Positions 1 to 11,926 of a stretch of 64,000 nt of DNA are shown piece by piece. Source of the DNA: Doryteuthis pealeii. Taxonomy: Eukaryota; Mollusca; Cephalopoda; Myopsida; Loliginidae. The DNA lies in NCBI GenBank assembly GCA_023376005.1, contig CM042139.1:143696684-143760683 (forward strand). The letters run 5' to 3'. Position numbers and translations under genes: made by a program. The notes beneath the pieces are model-generated. The model searched no databases. It saw only the letters and a list, made by a program, of their open reading frames with translations, and was not told where the DNA came from. Position 1 is the first letter of the stretch; each line of letters begins with the position of its first letter.

Positions 1-117
1 TTTTTTATTCTTGCGAATATCTCTTTTCAACTGCTCATGCTGTATACATACATATATATATAAATATATATATATATAAAACAACTATACAACCACCACC
101 CGGATATATTAATAAAA

Positions 118-955
118 AAAGCTGACAAAACCAACATATTTGTTGTACTTAATAAATCTGAGTACCATTTAAAAATAAAAACAATTCTTGATGACCAAAC
201 TAAATTTTAAAAATTAAATGAAAATCCTATTAACCAACTCAAGACACAAGTAAAAAAACTTATCACTGCTAATAACGCTGATTGTGATAAAACTAAAAAA
301 AATATTGGAGACTATAAACCCAGATATCTATATGGAACTGTAAAGATCCACAAACCTAATTCCCCACTTGTTCAATAATATTCCAAGTCAATATTTAAAA
401 ATTACAAAAACTTTAAATGAACTCAGTACACCATATTTACCTACTAAATATAGTGTAAAATCCACCCAAGAAATAATAGAAATACTATGAACACAAAAAC
501 CTAACAATAAAACTATTGCATCTCTTGATGTAGAAAATTTATTTATAAATGTATCAGTCAAAGAAACAATATCATTTTATAAATAATATCTACAACAACC
601 CATCTCTCCCTACTCATAAAATTAATCCCATTATACTCTGTAAATTATTATTAATTTAATGAAGTTCCCTTTTACGAACATAATGATGAAATATGTATAT
701 ACAAATTGATGGTGTCTCTATAGGATCAGTTTTGGATCCTACATTTAGCGATTTTTACATGTCTAATCTAGAAAACAAAATATTTAATGAAACAAGAAAC
801 ACATATCTATGTATGCTATGTATGTATAAAATAATTATGGTAACATATTGTAGCAGATAATATTGATGAAATAAAAAACATACAAGACACATTTCAGAAT
901 AACTCTGTCCTCAAAATTACTTAGGAACTAAATGTAAATAATAAAATTCCTTTGA
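118..955 (+). pseudogene. Penelope-like element reverse transcriptase remnant
   Basis: Conceptual translation across several frames gives blocks typical of the Penelope-like (PLE) reverse transcriptase: KADKTNIFVVLNKSEY near 120-175, YLYGTVKIHKPN near 328-360, TIASLDVENLFINVSVKETI near 513-570, and GSVLDPTFSDFYMSNLENK near 725-777. The order matches the family (finger blocks, then the SLD block, then the GS.LGP.FSD.Y block). The frame is broken by stops (for example in the segment after ILDDQTK) and frameshifts, and the YVDD catalytic block is not recoverable near 800-830. No GIY-YIG endonuclease follows; a family C retroposon begins directly downstream. This is a long-dead copy. The family assignment is from motif recognition, not a search. 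Confidence 0.72.
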
Positions 956-956
956 T

Positions 957-1545
957 GTTTGGTTTTGTTTGGTGTGTTTTGTTTTATGGCATATCAACCT
1001 CAGTGGGTCATTTAATGCCAATAAAGTTTTGAAATAAAGTCATTCTTAATGAATTTTTACAAACACATTTTTCTATTTAACCCATAGATAGGACCCTAAC
1101 AGGTACTACCACTCTTGGTCAGAGTGGACCAGAGAGCAATGGTGATGAAGAGGTGCTCCACATTCCTCAAAACTGGAACCTCACCATCAGATAGAGTTTA
1201 ATGTCATTCCCGGGACATGTAGACCCTCAGCCACCGCCTTCTAGAACCCATATGATAAAAAGGGTTGGGGCTTGCCATAAGGGCATTAGGGTTGGGAAAA
1301 TCATGTAGGTGCTAGGGCTTGATGTGACCAGCCAATTGATCTGAGGGGGCCTCTCCGACTGCCCGTCTAGCCCAAGAAAGGGCCAAAGTGGAGTGTTGCA
1401 TGTCATGGACCACCTGGGTTCTATCATTAAGCATCACGGGTCACCACCCATGGTCAACAGGTGGCCCTATTGAGGGACTCTTACCCCTCTACAGAGGTGC
1501 AGTCGGTGCATTCTAACACCCCAGCCGACAGAGCAGTTTTCTTGA
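957..1545 (-). mobile_element. Family C retroposon copy, near full length
   Basis: Read on the minus strand it runs from the 5' part (mirror of 1440-1545) through the CAGTCGGAGAGGCCCCC segment to the tail GTTGATATGCCATAAAAC at about 990. The same blocks recur at 47505-47985, 43333-43629 and 17730-18075. The 3' tail matches the end of two LINE ORF remnants at 40.0 and 55.1 kb, so it is probably mobilised by that LINE. The 66-codon open frame inside is not a gene. Confidence 0.7.
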
Positions 1546-1574
1546 TGCAAGCAATGACAATTTTAACAACTCTT

Positions 1575-1576
<2 letters not shown>

Positions 1577-1616
<40 letters not shown>
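1577..1616. repeat. (TA)n microsatellite
   Basis: Uninterrupted TA dinucleotides, about 20 units. Confidence 0.95.
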
Positions 1617-1620
<4 letters not shown>

Positions 1621-2324
1621 TAATATGCTAATTATTTGTTACAATCATTTGTGCTAACAGAATGTTTTCATCTATTTGTCCCAGAAATAGCCAAATAAAA
1701 AGTCACTTTGATTTATGAATGATAACCCAATGAACTGGTATGATGGCACCAATGAAGCAAAATAAAACATCACCATTTGGATAGTCATATTAACTAGATG
1801 TCCCAAATCAAAAGATTCCACTGCATCCTCTAAAATGCTTCACTATTGATGTGTTTTCACTTATTGATCAGTATCTATTTCAATCTATGATTTACTGTCC
1901 AAAGTTAAAGTTTCAAATAGTAACAATCAAGACTTGTGAACTAATGACTGACTATTTAAAAAAATATATTTATCTTTCAAACTATTTATCTATTTACAGG
2001 ATAATTATGCAATTGGATGAACCTCAAGAAGATTTGGAAATCATCCAGATTAAAAGCAAATAGGAATCACATTTGTATTAAGAATGGTAACCCATAAATT
2101 CCTCCACAGTAAATCCCACCCTAAAATTCCTCCCATGAAAATCCAACTCATGAAATTACCACCCATGAAATTTTATCCCCACCAATTCTTCACCCCACAG
2201 AAATTCTACCCTCTAACCATTACAATTCATTTTTTTGTTAATTTGCCTTAAGTTTGTTTCATTGCTAGTTATTAATTATTCTAACTATAATTTTTTAATT
2301 TGATTTATATATTCATTAATAAAC
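1617..2324. other. Unannotated AT-rich stretch
   Basis: No gene seen. About 2085-2225 holds a degenerate tandem of a roughly 17-20 base motif around CCCATGAAATT, C-rich on this strand, diverged between copies. Confidence 0.5.
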
Positions 2325-2620
2325 TTATGGCTAAGTTGGTTGGTTGGTTGGTTGGATTTTATGACATGTCAAACCCTGTTGGGTTATTTCATGTTGAAGA
2401 CATTTTGTTTTATTCATTCTTGTTCAGTATTCAAATTTTTCTAAAAACTTATCTTTTTCTTTCAACACTTTTTTATAACTCATTTTTTAATCTACTTAAC
2501 CCATAGATGGGACCCTAATACTTACATCCACTCTGGGTCAGAGTCGACCTGAGAATAATAGCAAAGAAAGGGTACTCCATACTCCCCAGATCCTCACCAT
2601 TAGAGGCAGTTCTTATGGAT
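2325..2620 (-). mobile_element. Family C retroposon copy
   Basis: Contains the mirror of the tail (TATGACATGTCAAACC), then ACCCATAGATGGGACCCTAA and CTCTGGGTCAGAGTCGACCT, colinear with the copy at 957-1545. It runs straight into a SINE-B body at about 2640. Confidence 0.65.
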
Positions 2621-2639
2621 AATTTAAATGGCATATGGC

Positions 2640-2815
2640 ATTGTGGTAATCCATTTGAGCCACATACCAATGGATAAAGTGTGAAGCTGATGCTAGGTGT
2701 GGCACTCCATCTCAGATGCAAAAACAATTTCCCTGGTCTAATGCTAGTGAAAATAGTCTCCCTCACTGAAGAGCTGATACTGACAATAGGCCAACCCGCA
2801 GACATTTCTAATTTT
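2640..2815 (+). mobile_element. SINE-B body, head missing or degraded
   Basis: GCTGATGCTAGGTGTGGCAC, ATCTCAGATGCAAAAACAAT and GCTGATACTGACAATAGGCC match the SINE-B body at 18968-19235 and 41467-41715. The tRNA-like head is not recognisable. Confidence 0.65.
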
Positions 2816-2924
2816 TTTACTACAACATAATTTTAAGTTGTTCTAATGTTGTGCTTGGCATGAGTCTGCTCCTCCCTAGGCTTAAATAGCATTTGATAGG
2901 AGAAAATACATCAAATATCACTAC

Positions 2925-3012
2925 TTGCTGCAAAAAGCATGTTTGTATTAACCCAACCTCACCACCATGGGCAGGATGTGACACAAGGTCAATTTTTAAG
3001 TGGAATAAAGAA
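2925..3012 (-). mobile_element. SINE-A 3' tail fragment
   Basis: CAGGATGTGACACAAGGTCA followed by TTTTTAAGTGGA is the reverse complement of the SINE-A 3' end. The rest of the element is absent. Confidence 0.6.
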
Positions 3013-3019
3013 CAAACAT

Positions 3020-3215
3020 ATGTGATGGTCTCCTGTGGACACCTACACATGGACACACCAAAGTAGACTGACTAGCAAAGACTTATATAGATGAGCTCTG
3101 CAAATACTGGATATTGTTAAGAGGACTTGCCAGAAATGATGACTAATAGGAATGAGTGGCAAGAGAGATCATAGGAAATTGTGCTGTCAGTGCGATATAG
3201 TGATGATGATGAAGG
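3020..3215 (+). mobile_element. Family L LINE 3' end fragment
   Basis: CTCCTGTGGACACCTACACA gives LLWTPTHGHT in translation, followed by the degenerate AKTYIDELC segment, and the piece ends in a GATGATGATGA microsatellite. This is the conserved C-terminus and tail shared by the copies at 15.3, 49.0, 52.2 and 62.0 kb. It is truncated at its 5' end. Confidence 0.7.
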
Positions 3216-3224
3216 CTAGCCAAT

Positions 3225-3345
3225 GTTATATATTACTTCGAACAGAGATGTAAGCCAGTACAACTTCATACATATTACTTAGAAAGGAGATATAAGCCAG
3301 TACAACTTGTTACATATTACTTAGAAAGGAGATGGGCTCTGCCAA
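3225..3345. repeat. Short tandem repeat, about 42-bp unit, 2.5 copies
   Basis: The motif ACATATTACTTAGAAAGGAG with AAGCCAGTACAACTT recurs three times with substitutions. Confidence 0.75.
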
Positions 3346-3581
3346 GTAACTCCCATTGTTCTAATAAATGCCATGAACAAGAATTATTTGCACATGACAC
3401 CTCAATCATCTAATAGGTTGTAAAATGTTCTGACATTTTTTTCTTTTTTGAGGAAGACCATGACTAAAGTCTCCTGATGTGTATTTGCCAATGAGGAAAT
3501 ATCTATTGATTTTTAACTTCACTGTAGACCAACAAATGTCAGTACAATGATACAATATTTTTGATACAGGTGCAAGAATAG

Positions 3582-3655
3582 AGCCGGTTTAGCTCAGTCG
3601 GTAGAGTGTCCTACTGGGAACCCCAAAGTTCCTGGTTCGATACCAGCCCCTGAAA
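3582..3655 (+). mobile_element. tRNA-like SINE-B head, solo
   Basis: TTAGCTCAGTCGGTAGAGTG provides an A box and GGTTCGATACC a B box at tRNA-like spacing (about 73 nt). The anticodon arm does not pair well and there is no clean acceptor stem, so this is a SINE promoter head and not a working tRNA gene. The SINE body does not follow. Confidence 0.6.
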
Positions 3656-4480
3656 AAAATCAAAATTTTAAGAGGTTCAACAAACAAATAAATAAATAAT
3701 TATAAACCCCCACAAACTGATAGGAATGGTGATAGTGTGTTTGACCATCCTTTGTTCAGGATTGAAGATTAGGTCTAAGAAGTTTTCAGAAGATTTGGAA
3801 AACACTTGGTGGCCGATGATAAAAAAAGGGGCATAGGTGGTCTGGCTGGAAGGGAGACGGTTTAAGTAAGCATAGGCATTCGTCCAGGCAGAGCTAATAT
3901 GATATAAGCTGTCTGAATTAAGAGTTTGAGGTTGAGAGTTCATTAGTAACTTGAGGCTAGCAGTTGCTGAGAGTCTCATAAGCCTTACTGTGTGGTTAGG
4001 CAGACAGGCTCTAATTCTCTTGCCCCCATGAGATTGTGGGTCAAAATCTCCCTGAGGAAGAATAAAAACATATACCGGTCTGTGTTATTAATGCAAATTT
4101 GCTGAGTTGAAGAAAATGATGGAGCAACATATACAGATGCTGTGCTTAGAGATACAACAACAACTGACCATGCAATGATATTTAATGAAGATATCAGAAT
4201 TTGAGATGTTATTTAAGACATGTCTGGACTACTAATAAGAGCGATTTTAATGCAACTACCAGTTTCTTGACCAGATTTTTCATTAACAATGAAATTCAAG
4301 TCATGTTTAAAGGATTGGTCCCACTAAGAGCCTGTTTAATACAATTAATCCTAACATTAATATGGTAAAAAAAAACTATGCAGTATAAACCAGAATGCCC
4401 CACAATTAACCACCCTTCCTATCATGCTCCAGACAACAATGCATAAAGGAACATTCATCACTTACTCCGAAGATTGAATA
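3656..4480. other. Unrecognised sequence with a 100-codon open frame
   Basis: A minus-strand frame of 100 codons (3677-3979) ends in a hydrophobic SLWGFIIIYLFVC stretch. Its translation resembles nothing I can name and it has no clear coding signature. I do not call it a gene. Confidence 0.35.
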
Positions 4481-4610
4481 GGTGAGAAGATGCCAGTTAC
4501 TAAATGCTGTTGATGCTATGTCTATGTTATTCTAATTTTGATATATAAGCTCTATCACTGATATTGAGCACTCTTTATCTATTAATATAGCTAACTATAT
4601 TATCTCTTTC
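4481..4610. repeat. Repeat P copy (GATATTGAGCACTCTTTA family)
   Basis: The motif GATATTGAGCACTCTTTA followed by an AATATAGCTAACTATAT-type segment recurs at 38.68-38.79 kb (both orientations) and 61.62-61.68 kb, each time beside CT or TA tracts. Confidence 0.6.
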
Positions 4611-4628
4611 TCTCTCTTTCGCACCCCC

Positions 4629-4634
<6 letters not shown>

Positions 4635-4674
<40 letters not shown>
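4635..4674. repeat. (TA)n microsatellite
   Basis: About 20 TA units abutting the left end of the mariner element, whose TA target site lies in this tract. Confidence 0.95.
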
Positions 4675-4677
<3 letters not shown>

Positions 4678-5966
4678 GGTGTTCAGGATAAATTTGACAG
4701 TTTCATAAGAAAAAAGAAAAAGTGCTTGGTATCTACAGAATTTAATGAATTGTAAGGAAATTGCACAAAGATTACACTTCTGTCAACAAGTTTCACTCAA
4801 AATAACCGACACTAGTTTCAATCACAGCCTCAATCCTGCTCCAGAACCTGGAGCAAGCTGATGTTACAGTTTCCCTAGGAAGGGTCTCAAAAACTACCTT
4901 AATTCTCTCAATTAACTGAGCTTTTGTAGTACTGGCACAATAATTGGTGTCTTTCTCAACAGTGCCACCTATTTTAATAATCCTTGGGGTTAAGATCTGG
5001 GGAGTTCGGAGGCCAAACATTGGAATTGGTTTAGTCGTAAAAATTCACCGACAACCATTTGTTACTTTTCCCAGAGGTGTGGCAGAGGGCTGAATCCTGC
5101 GGCCATACATATGGCCTACCATTGGCTACACTTGTTATCCAGGGCTTGACTACAGTGTTTAGCAACTCCACTTAGGCATTTGAATTCAACCTGATACCCT
5201 CTCTGAAAAAATGCAGAGGCATCACATCACCCTCAGAGGACACACATCCAAAAACCATCACAATTTGGGGAAATTCAGTCTGCATGACACAAGGAGTGTC
5301 TTTTGGACTGTATGCAAGCCATCTGTTATTGTGCATGTTGTACTTTTGATCTTGGCTAAAGTTTTTCTCATCAGAAAAGAACTAGATTGTTTGTGGTTCA
5401 GCAGGATGTTTCAGTTTGCTCAGAAGTTTCTTCGCCTATGTCAGACGATTTTCACAGGCCTTTTCTTGGAGCAGTTGACCTTTGCAACGCTTGAATGAGT
5501 AGTAGAGAAGGTCTTCATTGAGTGCAAGATTCATGGTCGAGGCTGAAATATTCAATTTACGTGACAAATCCCAAATTCCAATGCCAGGGTCCTCCAACAG
5601 TTTTTTCTGTAGATTTTCGAGGAATTCTGCTGTACAAACACAATCAGATCGTCTATTATGTTGCTTTCTTCTAGCCACAGCCTCGTAGTCTCCATTGCAA
5701 TTCTCCAGTTCATGTCTGATTGTTTTCATAGTGTTCAGGGAGCATTGGGCAGCAACCATAATCTCCTTATTTTGATGGCCGGCGCAGATCATCATGATAC
5801 AAGTTATTCTCTTCCATGATTCAGGTGGGTTCCAGTCAATCAATCTATATGTCATCACGTATATGAATGAAGAAGGGTCCACGCTTCAAAAATGATGCGT
5901 AGTGTGCATCAATACCTCCAACTTACAGAGAAAAATAAGTATGTCAAATTTATCCCAAACACCCTG
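4675..5966 (-). mobile_element. Mariner-like DNA transposon, full length, inactive
   Basis: Terminal inverted repeats CAGGGTGTTCAGGATAAATT (left) and its imperfect complement ending ACACCCTG (right) bound a 1292-bp element with TA on each side (4673-4674 and 5967-5968). The length, TA target site and CAGGGTGT ends fit the IS630/Tc1/mariner superfamily. It sits with its left end in a (TA)n tract and is followed 6 bases later by a Helitron end. Confidence 0.9.
4793..5882 (-). pseudogene. Mariner transposase pseudogene, DD37D-type spacing
   Basis: The N-terminal helix-turn-helix region is open from 5882 to 5439 (about 148 codons; a GHQNKEI block and a WDLSRKL block). The catalytic domain is readable in the same frame despite stops: SDEKNF with the first Asp at 5370-5372, PQDSALCH with the second Asp at 5094-5096 (91 residues between), and NSPDLNPKDY with the third Asp at 4980-4982 (37 residues between). 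This matches the DD37D mariner group. In-frame stops lie at 5436-5438, 5382-5384, 5172-5174 and 5031-5033. A frameshift just after PKDY moves the C-terminus into another frame (4793-5020). No functional enzyme can be made. Distances assume no compensating indels. Confidence 0.85.
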
Positions 5967-5972
5967 TATATA

Positions 5973-6600
5973 TCTTATTATAATGGAGATTGTGTGTTTT
6001 TCTGTCTGTAACCGAAACTATATTACTAATCGAGTCACAATTAGCATAGTTATTTACATCACATTCTCCATGATTTTATTTATATTTAAACCTCAATTAT
6101 TCAATAAAATCGCTTCACCTTTTTATTAGTGTTGTCCATATCTACATACAAATAACATGCAATTGTATTTATATATACAAAAAATAGCGGTTTACAGTGT
6201 GAATGGGAAGGCTAATTTGCATATTGATATTAAAAATGTTATTTTATTAAATATGTGCTTAGTATTATTAATTTCTAATTGTTTGGTTTTATTTTAATGA
6301 ATATAAGCAAAAATCACTTCAATGAATCTTAAATGAAATCCATTAACAAGATAAAATAACTGTCATTTTATTCTTTACTTCCTCTTATAACTAAATACTT
6401 AAATCAGAAAAAATAACAATGAAAGACAAGAGTGATGGAAGAGTAAGTTTCAGTTGTTCCATTTTTTATTATACTCTCTCTGTTTCAAATCTTTTTTATC
6501 TGCATTCTTATTTAGTTTCATTAGCCTTTCTAATTCAATACAATATTTTATTACATTAAAACTTAAATACTTGCACCCGGAGGGTGCATATATTTGCTAG
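5973..6600 (+). mobile_element. Non-autonomous Helitron candidate
   Basis: The left end is A then TCTTATTATAATGGAG at 5973. The right end has a hairpin GCACCC-GGA-GGGTGC (6573-6587, with a 3-base loop) 9 bases before CTAG (6597-6600), followed by T. TC start, a short 3' hairpin, CTRR end and A/T insertion context are the Helitron hallmarks. No Rep/helicase ORF is present, and the 628-bp interior is AT-rich without recognised coding. The 5' boundary is less certain than the 3' one. Confidence 0.62.
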
Positions 6601-7158
6601 TATATATAAGGTGTATAAACAAATTGTTTTCAAAACGTTTTCCTTAAATCAAGAAAGTGCTCAAATTCTCGCCAGTAGAGTGGGATAAAACATAAAAGAA
6701 ACCATCATCTCACCTCTTCCTTTTTTACTTAAGTATCATGTATTAAAATAATACAATTATCAGATGAAACACTTGAGTCATCTGTCATATCTTATCTGAT
6801 TTCAATAAAACTTTCGGACGTTGTGAGAGTCATGCATGTAAAGATTTAAAAATAGATCTGACTCACCACATTTTAGGTGTGATCTATCTCTCACCGCCCA
6901 TGTCTTACTGACCCCTTCACTATAAATGAGTGTTGCCTTATGGTGCCCTTACTTACCAACTCCCTTAGTAATCATTACAACAATGTTCTATCTCCCTGCA
7001 CTTACACTCTGTAGTGGCCAGATGCCAAGTCACTAAAAGTAAATTCATCTCAAAAAAGGTACAAAGCCATTTTTTAAATTTGGGTTAATAATACCCTTTC
7101 AAGTTTGTAAAAGTATACAATTAGATTATATATATATATCTATCTAATCTTATTCTTT

Positions 7159-7205
<47 letters not shown>

Positions 7206-7786
7206 TATATATATATCTTGGCTCTAAGACCTGTCAATTTAAAATCTCAGTGATTTTTCTACTACTCCTCCTTACAAAAATGATAGATTATGCCTATCTA
7301 TTATGTAAAACCCGTACATATGAACTTCTTTAGTATGGACTGCATAAATCATCTGGGAAGATGCAGTTGTATAAAAATAGATTTTTTTAACAATCTAAAG
7401 TAACATCTCAAGTTCTTATAATCTTATTGTATTCTTTAGGTTTCCCCATTCACACATGTTTTCTATGAAACCTTAGTGCAATATAATGTGGACAGGAGAC
7501 ACAAGCTGGTAGCTTGTTCTAAGTGAATGAGAGCTGTCATACAAAGAAGAGAATTATTACAAAACATTCATCCTGATTCACATATATTATTAATACTTAA
7601 AAACCCAAAAGAATATATTAAGAGGTAATGGTTGGACATTTTTTTACTCCCCCACTCAATTTATCATTTGTGTTATTTGTATTGCAAAGTGTAAGGAAAA
7701 CATATTTGAATTGCATTATTTTTATTATTACAATGATATACAACTGTTTAAGTCTGTGTATTAAAAAAACTATTTGAAAATACACA

Positions 7787-7823
<37 letters not shown>
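6601..7823. other. AT-rich stretch with microsatellites, no gene seen
   Basis: Contains (CT)n at 7162-7201, short TA runs at 7129-7139 and 7204-7216, and (CA)n at about 7783-7819. Nothing coding is recognised. Confidence 0.5.
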
Positions 7824-7827
<4 letters not shown>

Positions 7828-8111
7828 TTGGGAGAATATGTGCTTAATTGAAGTCAAACCTAATTTTTTTGAAAGTTAATTCATTAATGATTAATTAGGC
7901 GGGATTTAATTACTTAAATGTAAGGCTAAACAAATCGAGAAAAATCAATCTCTGAATGTACATTTCGACCTATTCAGAGATTGATTTTTCTCGATTTGTT
8001 TAGCCTTACATTTAAGTAGTTAAATCCCGCCTAATTAATCATTAATGAATTAACTTTCAAAAAAAAAAAAATTAGGTTTGACTTCAATTAAGCACATATT
8101 CTCCCAAATAT
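7824..8111. repeat. Long near-perfect palindrome (fold-back element)
   Basis: The left arm 7824-7957 and right arm 7972-8111 are almost exact reverse complements. The main difference is the length of an A/T homopolymer near 7863 and 8060. The loop is 14 bases (7958-7971). TA/CA tracts flank it on the left, and a short CA/TA tract lies to the right. No ORF and no recognised transposon end motifs. Confidence 0.92.
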
Positions 8112-8184
8112 TGTCGGCTGAAAATAGCCATATTTGTTTACACACACATATATATATATTTTGGCAGCATTTTTTCTTTTATAC

Positions 8185-8503
8185 ATGTTTTGTTAAACTC
8201 TACGGACAATTCTTGTCGGACGAGTTTTTGTTTGATCCTTTCTAACTGTCTGGCCATCTTTTTAATATCTGGGTGGAATTGGTGTAGCAATCTACCAAAT
8301 GTTTTTCATGAACTAGTGTGGAACAGAAACGTCCCACCAGTTCCACACCTGATGATGGCACAAAGTCATGAAGAAAGCGCTTGTGAAAAAACATTTGGTG
8401 GATTGCTACACCAATTCCACCCGGATATTAAAAAGATGGCCAGACAGTTAGAAAGGATTGAACAGAAACTTGTCCAACAAGAATTGTCTGTAAAGTTTAA
8501 CAA

Positions 8504-8508
<5 letters not shown>
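8185..8508. repeat. Second long palindrome, arms of unequal length
   Basis: The left arm 8185-8324 and right arm 8340-8508 are inverted copies with about 90 percent identity by eye. The right arm keeps about 28 extra bases (including CTGATGATGG at 8349) that the left arm lacks. The outer boundary is ATGTTTTG/CAAAACAT. It is followed directly by (TA)n. The 118-codon open frame across it (8190-8546) is a by-product of the palindrome plus TA repeats. Confidence 0.9.
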
Positions 8509-8563
<55 letters not shown>

Positions 8564-8568
8564 AAGAG
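8505..8568. repeat. (TA)n then (GA)n microsatellite
   Basis: About 20 TA units followed by about 10 GA units. Confidence 0.95.
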
Positions 8569-8839
8569 ACAGACAGAGAGATTATATATGTATGTATATA
8601 TATATATGCAATATATGTTAAGATCTCATGTATGCTTCTAAAATTATTTAGTCAAGAATTTTAAAAAGATTTTTAAAGCAAATTTTTCTAGAAAAAAAAT
8701 CCTTAAATCTCTTCAGGGACAAAAAAAATAACTGCCAAATTTTCAGTGCTTTAACTTTTTACACTGTATTATTCTGTCTTATTTTGAGTTTTGCAAAGTC
8801 CAAGGTGATTTTTTGTTTTTATAAATCCTTAACTAACTG

Positions 8840-9610
<771 letters not shown>

Positions 9611-9727
9611 ACCCAAATACACATATACACAAAATATATCTCACAATGTAAAGGAAATGAAAAATTATTACTCTCAGTCTAAACATTTGACCTCAACTGT
9701 ATAAGGAACAAGATAAAGATATAAACC

Positions 9728-9730
<3 letters not shown>

Positions 9731-9795
<65 letters not shown>
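9731..9795. repeat. (CT)n microsatellite
   Basis: About 32 CT units. Confidence 0.97.
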
Positions 9796-9798
<3 letters not shown>

Positions 9799-11424
9799 TG
9801 GAATTAATTTTCTTGTGAACAGGAGTCAATTGATTTATTTTTTATTCATTTTCAATACAATAAGTTCTTGCCTTTTATTTGTTTTTTCCTTCCCGTCACA
9901 TGCTATATTTGAGATAATTACATCTGAGTATGTAATCACTTCTTCTGATTCATGAATCAGAGACATGTATACAGGAACACAGATTGATTTTATGCCATAT
10001 TTATTAAGCAGAAGATTGGAACCAAGGATTCCTAAGTGGTAGACAATATTTCATTATCATTAAACTCACCAGCAAGTCAAGAATTATACATTTATGATGC
10101 AAAAGTAATCTTCTAGAAACAAATATATACAATGTAAGTAATACCCATAATCAAGTCACCATCCTTAAAATGTTTGAATTAGTTTCTGGTCACCGATTCA
10201 ATTCACTATGATGATAACCATTACACAAGTGCTCCTCCAATTCTATGATAATAAACATCATATGCTACTGTATTTAATAAAGTAAGAAGGAGTGTTCTCT
10301 CTAGGCTATCCAGATAAAAACATTATACAAATTCTGAAGGTTTCAGATAAAGAAAGAAAGGTTCTATTATGATAAAAGTGTCGGGTCTATCAAGCAAACA
10401 TTGTATTACTCTTTTTCAAACCTTTGTTTCATAAACCTTTGAAAAAAAAATCAATGATTGTTTCATCTGTGAAAATATTTACTGCACTTTGCACTTCTGT
10501 TATTTGCTTGCTTTTTTATCTTGTGTAAGCCATAATTCTTTTAAAGAAAACATGAAAGTAAATAAATGAGATTGTAATTATTATTTGACAAAAATTATTT
10601 AAAGAGATATTCTTTTAAGGGAAATTGCTTAAAACTAGTAAGGTACAAGTAAACTTTGTAACATAATGGATAGGCAAGATCTATCATTTTTATTAAGTAG
10701 TGTAGGGTAGTTTCAAAATAATGGTAAACAGTGGAAAATCCATGTCATATATTTTGAATGGCAACAGCCTAGAACCCATGGTCATCTAAAGCAGAGTTCA
10801 TGAAACTTTTTTAATTGAAAAAAAATAACAAGCTCGGGCCATATCATTATTGCGTTCAATACTAGCCAGAATGAAAGCCCTGAGAAAAAGATGTAAAACA
10901 AAATTTATCTTTCCATGTTATATTCATGGATGAGTGGTGTAAGATGCACAAAAACAAATTAAACCAACATATCTATTTTCAAAACATTATCAAAAACATT
11001 ACAAATTCAAGTACTGTCAGTGGGTCTGATAAAATGCCTTCGCGCACTGGATTCAGCCCATGGACTGTAATTAGGTGACCCCTTGCTTAGAGTATCACAT
11101 GACCAGTTGATGACAGGAAAGTTGAATTAGGGTAGAGTCGAGGCCTGTGTTCTGTTAGGGCAAGATGTGTTCTCCTGTTTTTGATTCTCCCCACATGCAT
11201 GCAGGCCAAGAAGGTATCAGGAGAATAAAAAAGTGTGTACACAAAAAAATGTCTTTGTGTTGTTTCCTGATTACAGACAACACTTCAGCTGAGGAAATCT
11301 CAATATGAGTAAGAAGAACAAGATACTCAGTAGCAGAAGACATAAGAAGAAAACCACATGATTAAAGTTTGTGAATGAACATTTTAATCAAAGACTAGAG
11401 AATGACCATAAAAAGATCTGATAT
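9796..11424. other. AT-rich stretch, nothing recognised
   Basis: No open frame, RNA gene or transposon end I can support. It may be unique intergenic or intronic sequence. Confidence 0.5.
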
Positions 11425-11640
11425 CACTGTTGAAATAAAATAGGAATTCTTCCAAACTGTAGCCGTGTCAGTACTACTGTATGGTTGCACCACTTGAATT
11501 TTACCAAAAGGCCTAGATAAAAATCTGGATATGAACTACACAAGAATGCTGCATGCTGTTTTAACAAATCCTTGAAGATAAAACAGTAGCTGTATGGCCA
11601 AATTTTGCTAGGCATGTAGGAAACTTGATGATCAGGAAAT
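11425..11640 (+). mobile_element. Family L LINE fragment (RT C-terminal region)
   Basis: TTCCAAACTGTAGCCGTGTC then GTACTACTGTATGGTTGCAC encodes a diverged QTVAVSVLLYGCTT block, followed by NYTRMLHAV. Colinear with 55.9 and 62.0 kb. Both ends are truncated and the frame is broken. Confidence 0.75.
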
Positions 11641-11865
11641 GTCTGATAGACCTAAAATCATGGATTCTAAGGCTATGCTTCATGCCATAGAGTAGTGAGT
11701 AGAACTCAGAGAGTATCAAATAAGTTTAGAATCTCAGTCCAGTGTGGTTCATCACCTTCACAACCACACCAATCTTTAATTCATGTTACCAAAACAATTG
11801 CAAACTTTTGACTTACCATAATATTTAAAAAGCTGGTTAAAAATCATATTCTATATCTGTATAAT

Positions 11866-11869
<4 letters not shown>

Positions 11870-11922
<53 letters not shown>
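11870..11922. repeat. (TA)n microsatellite
   Basis: About 26 TA units immediately 5' of a SINE-A. Confidence 0.95.

Positions 11923-11923
<1 letters not shown>

Positions 11924-11926
<3 letters not shown>

Noticed and set aside
3582..3655. tRNA gene
   Set aside because: Has A and B boxes but no consistent cloverleaf; matches SINE-B heads at 18968 and 41467.
5436..5882. Intact gene for a 148-residue protein
   Set aside because: It is the N-terminal part of the mariner transposase pseudogene.
7162..7201. CRISPR-like or regulatory array
   Set aside because: Simple (CT)n microsatellite; no repeat-spacer structure exists anywhere in the window.
8349..8400. CTGATGA...GTGAAA as an active hammerhead
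   Set aside because: The CACAA/TTGTG helix overlaps the G of GAAA, leaves unpaired bases after CTGATGA, and no valid UH cleavage site with a paired stem I follows.
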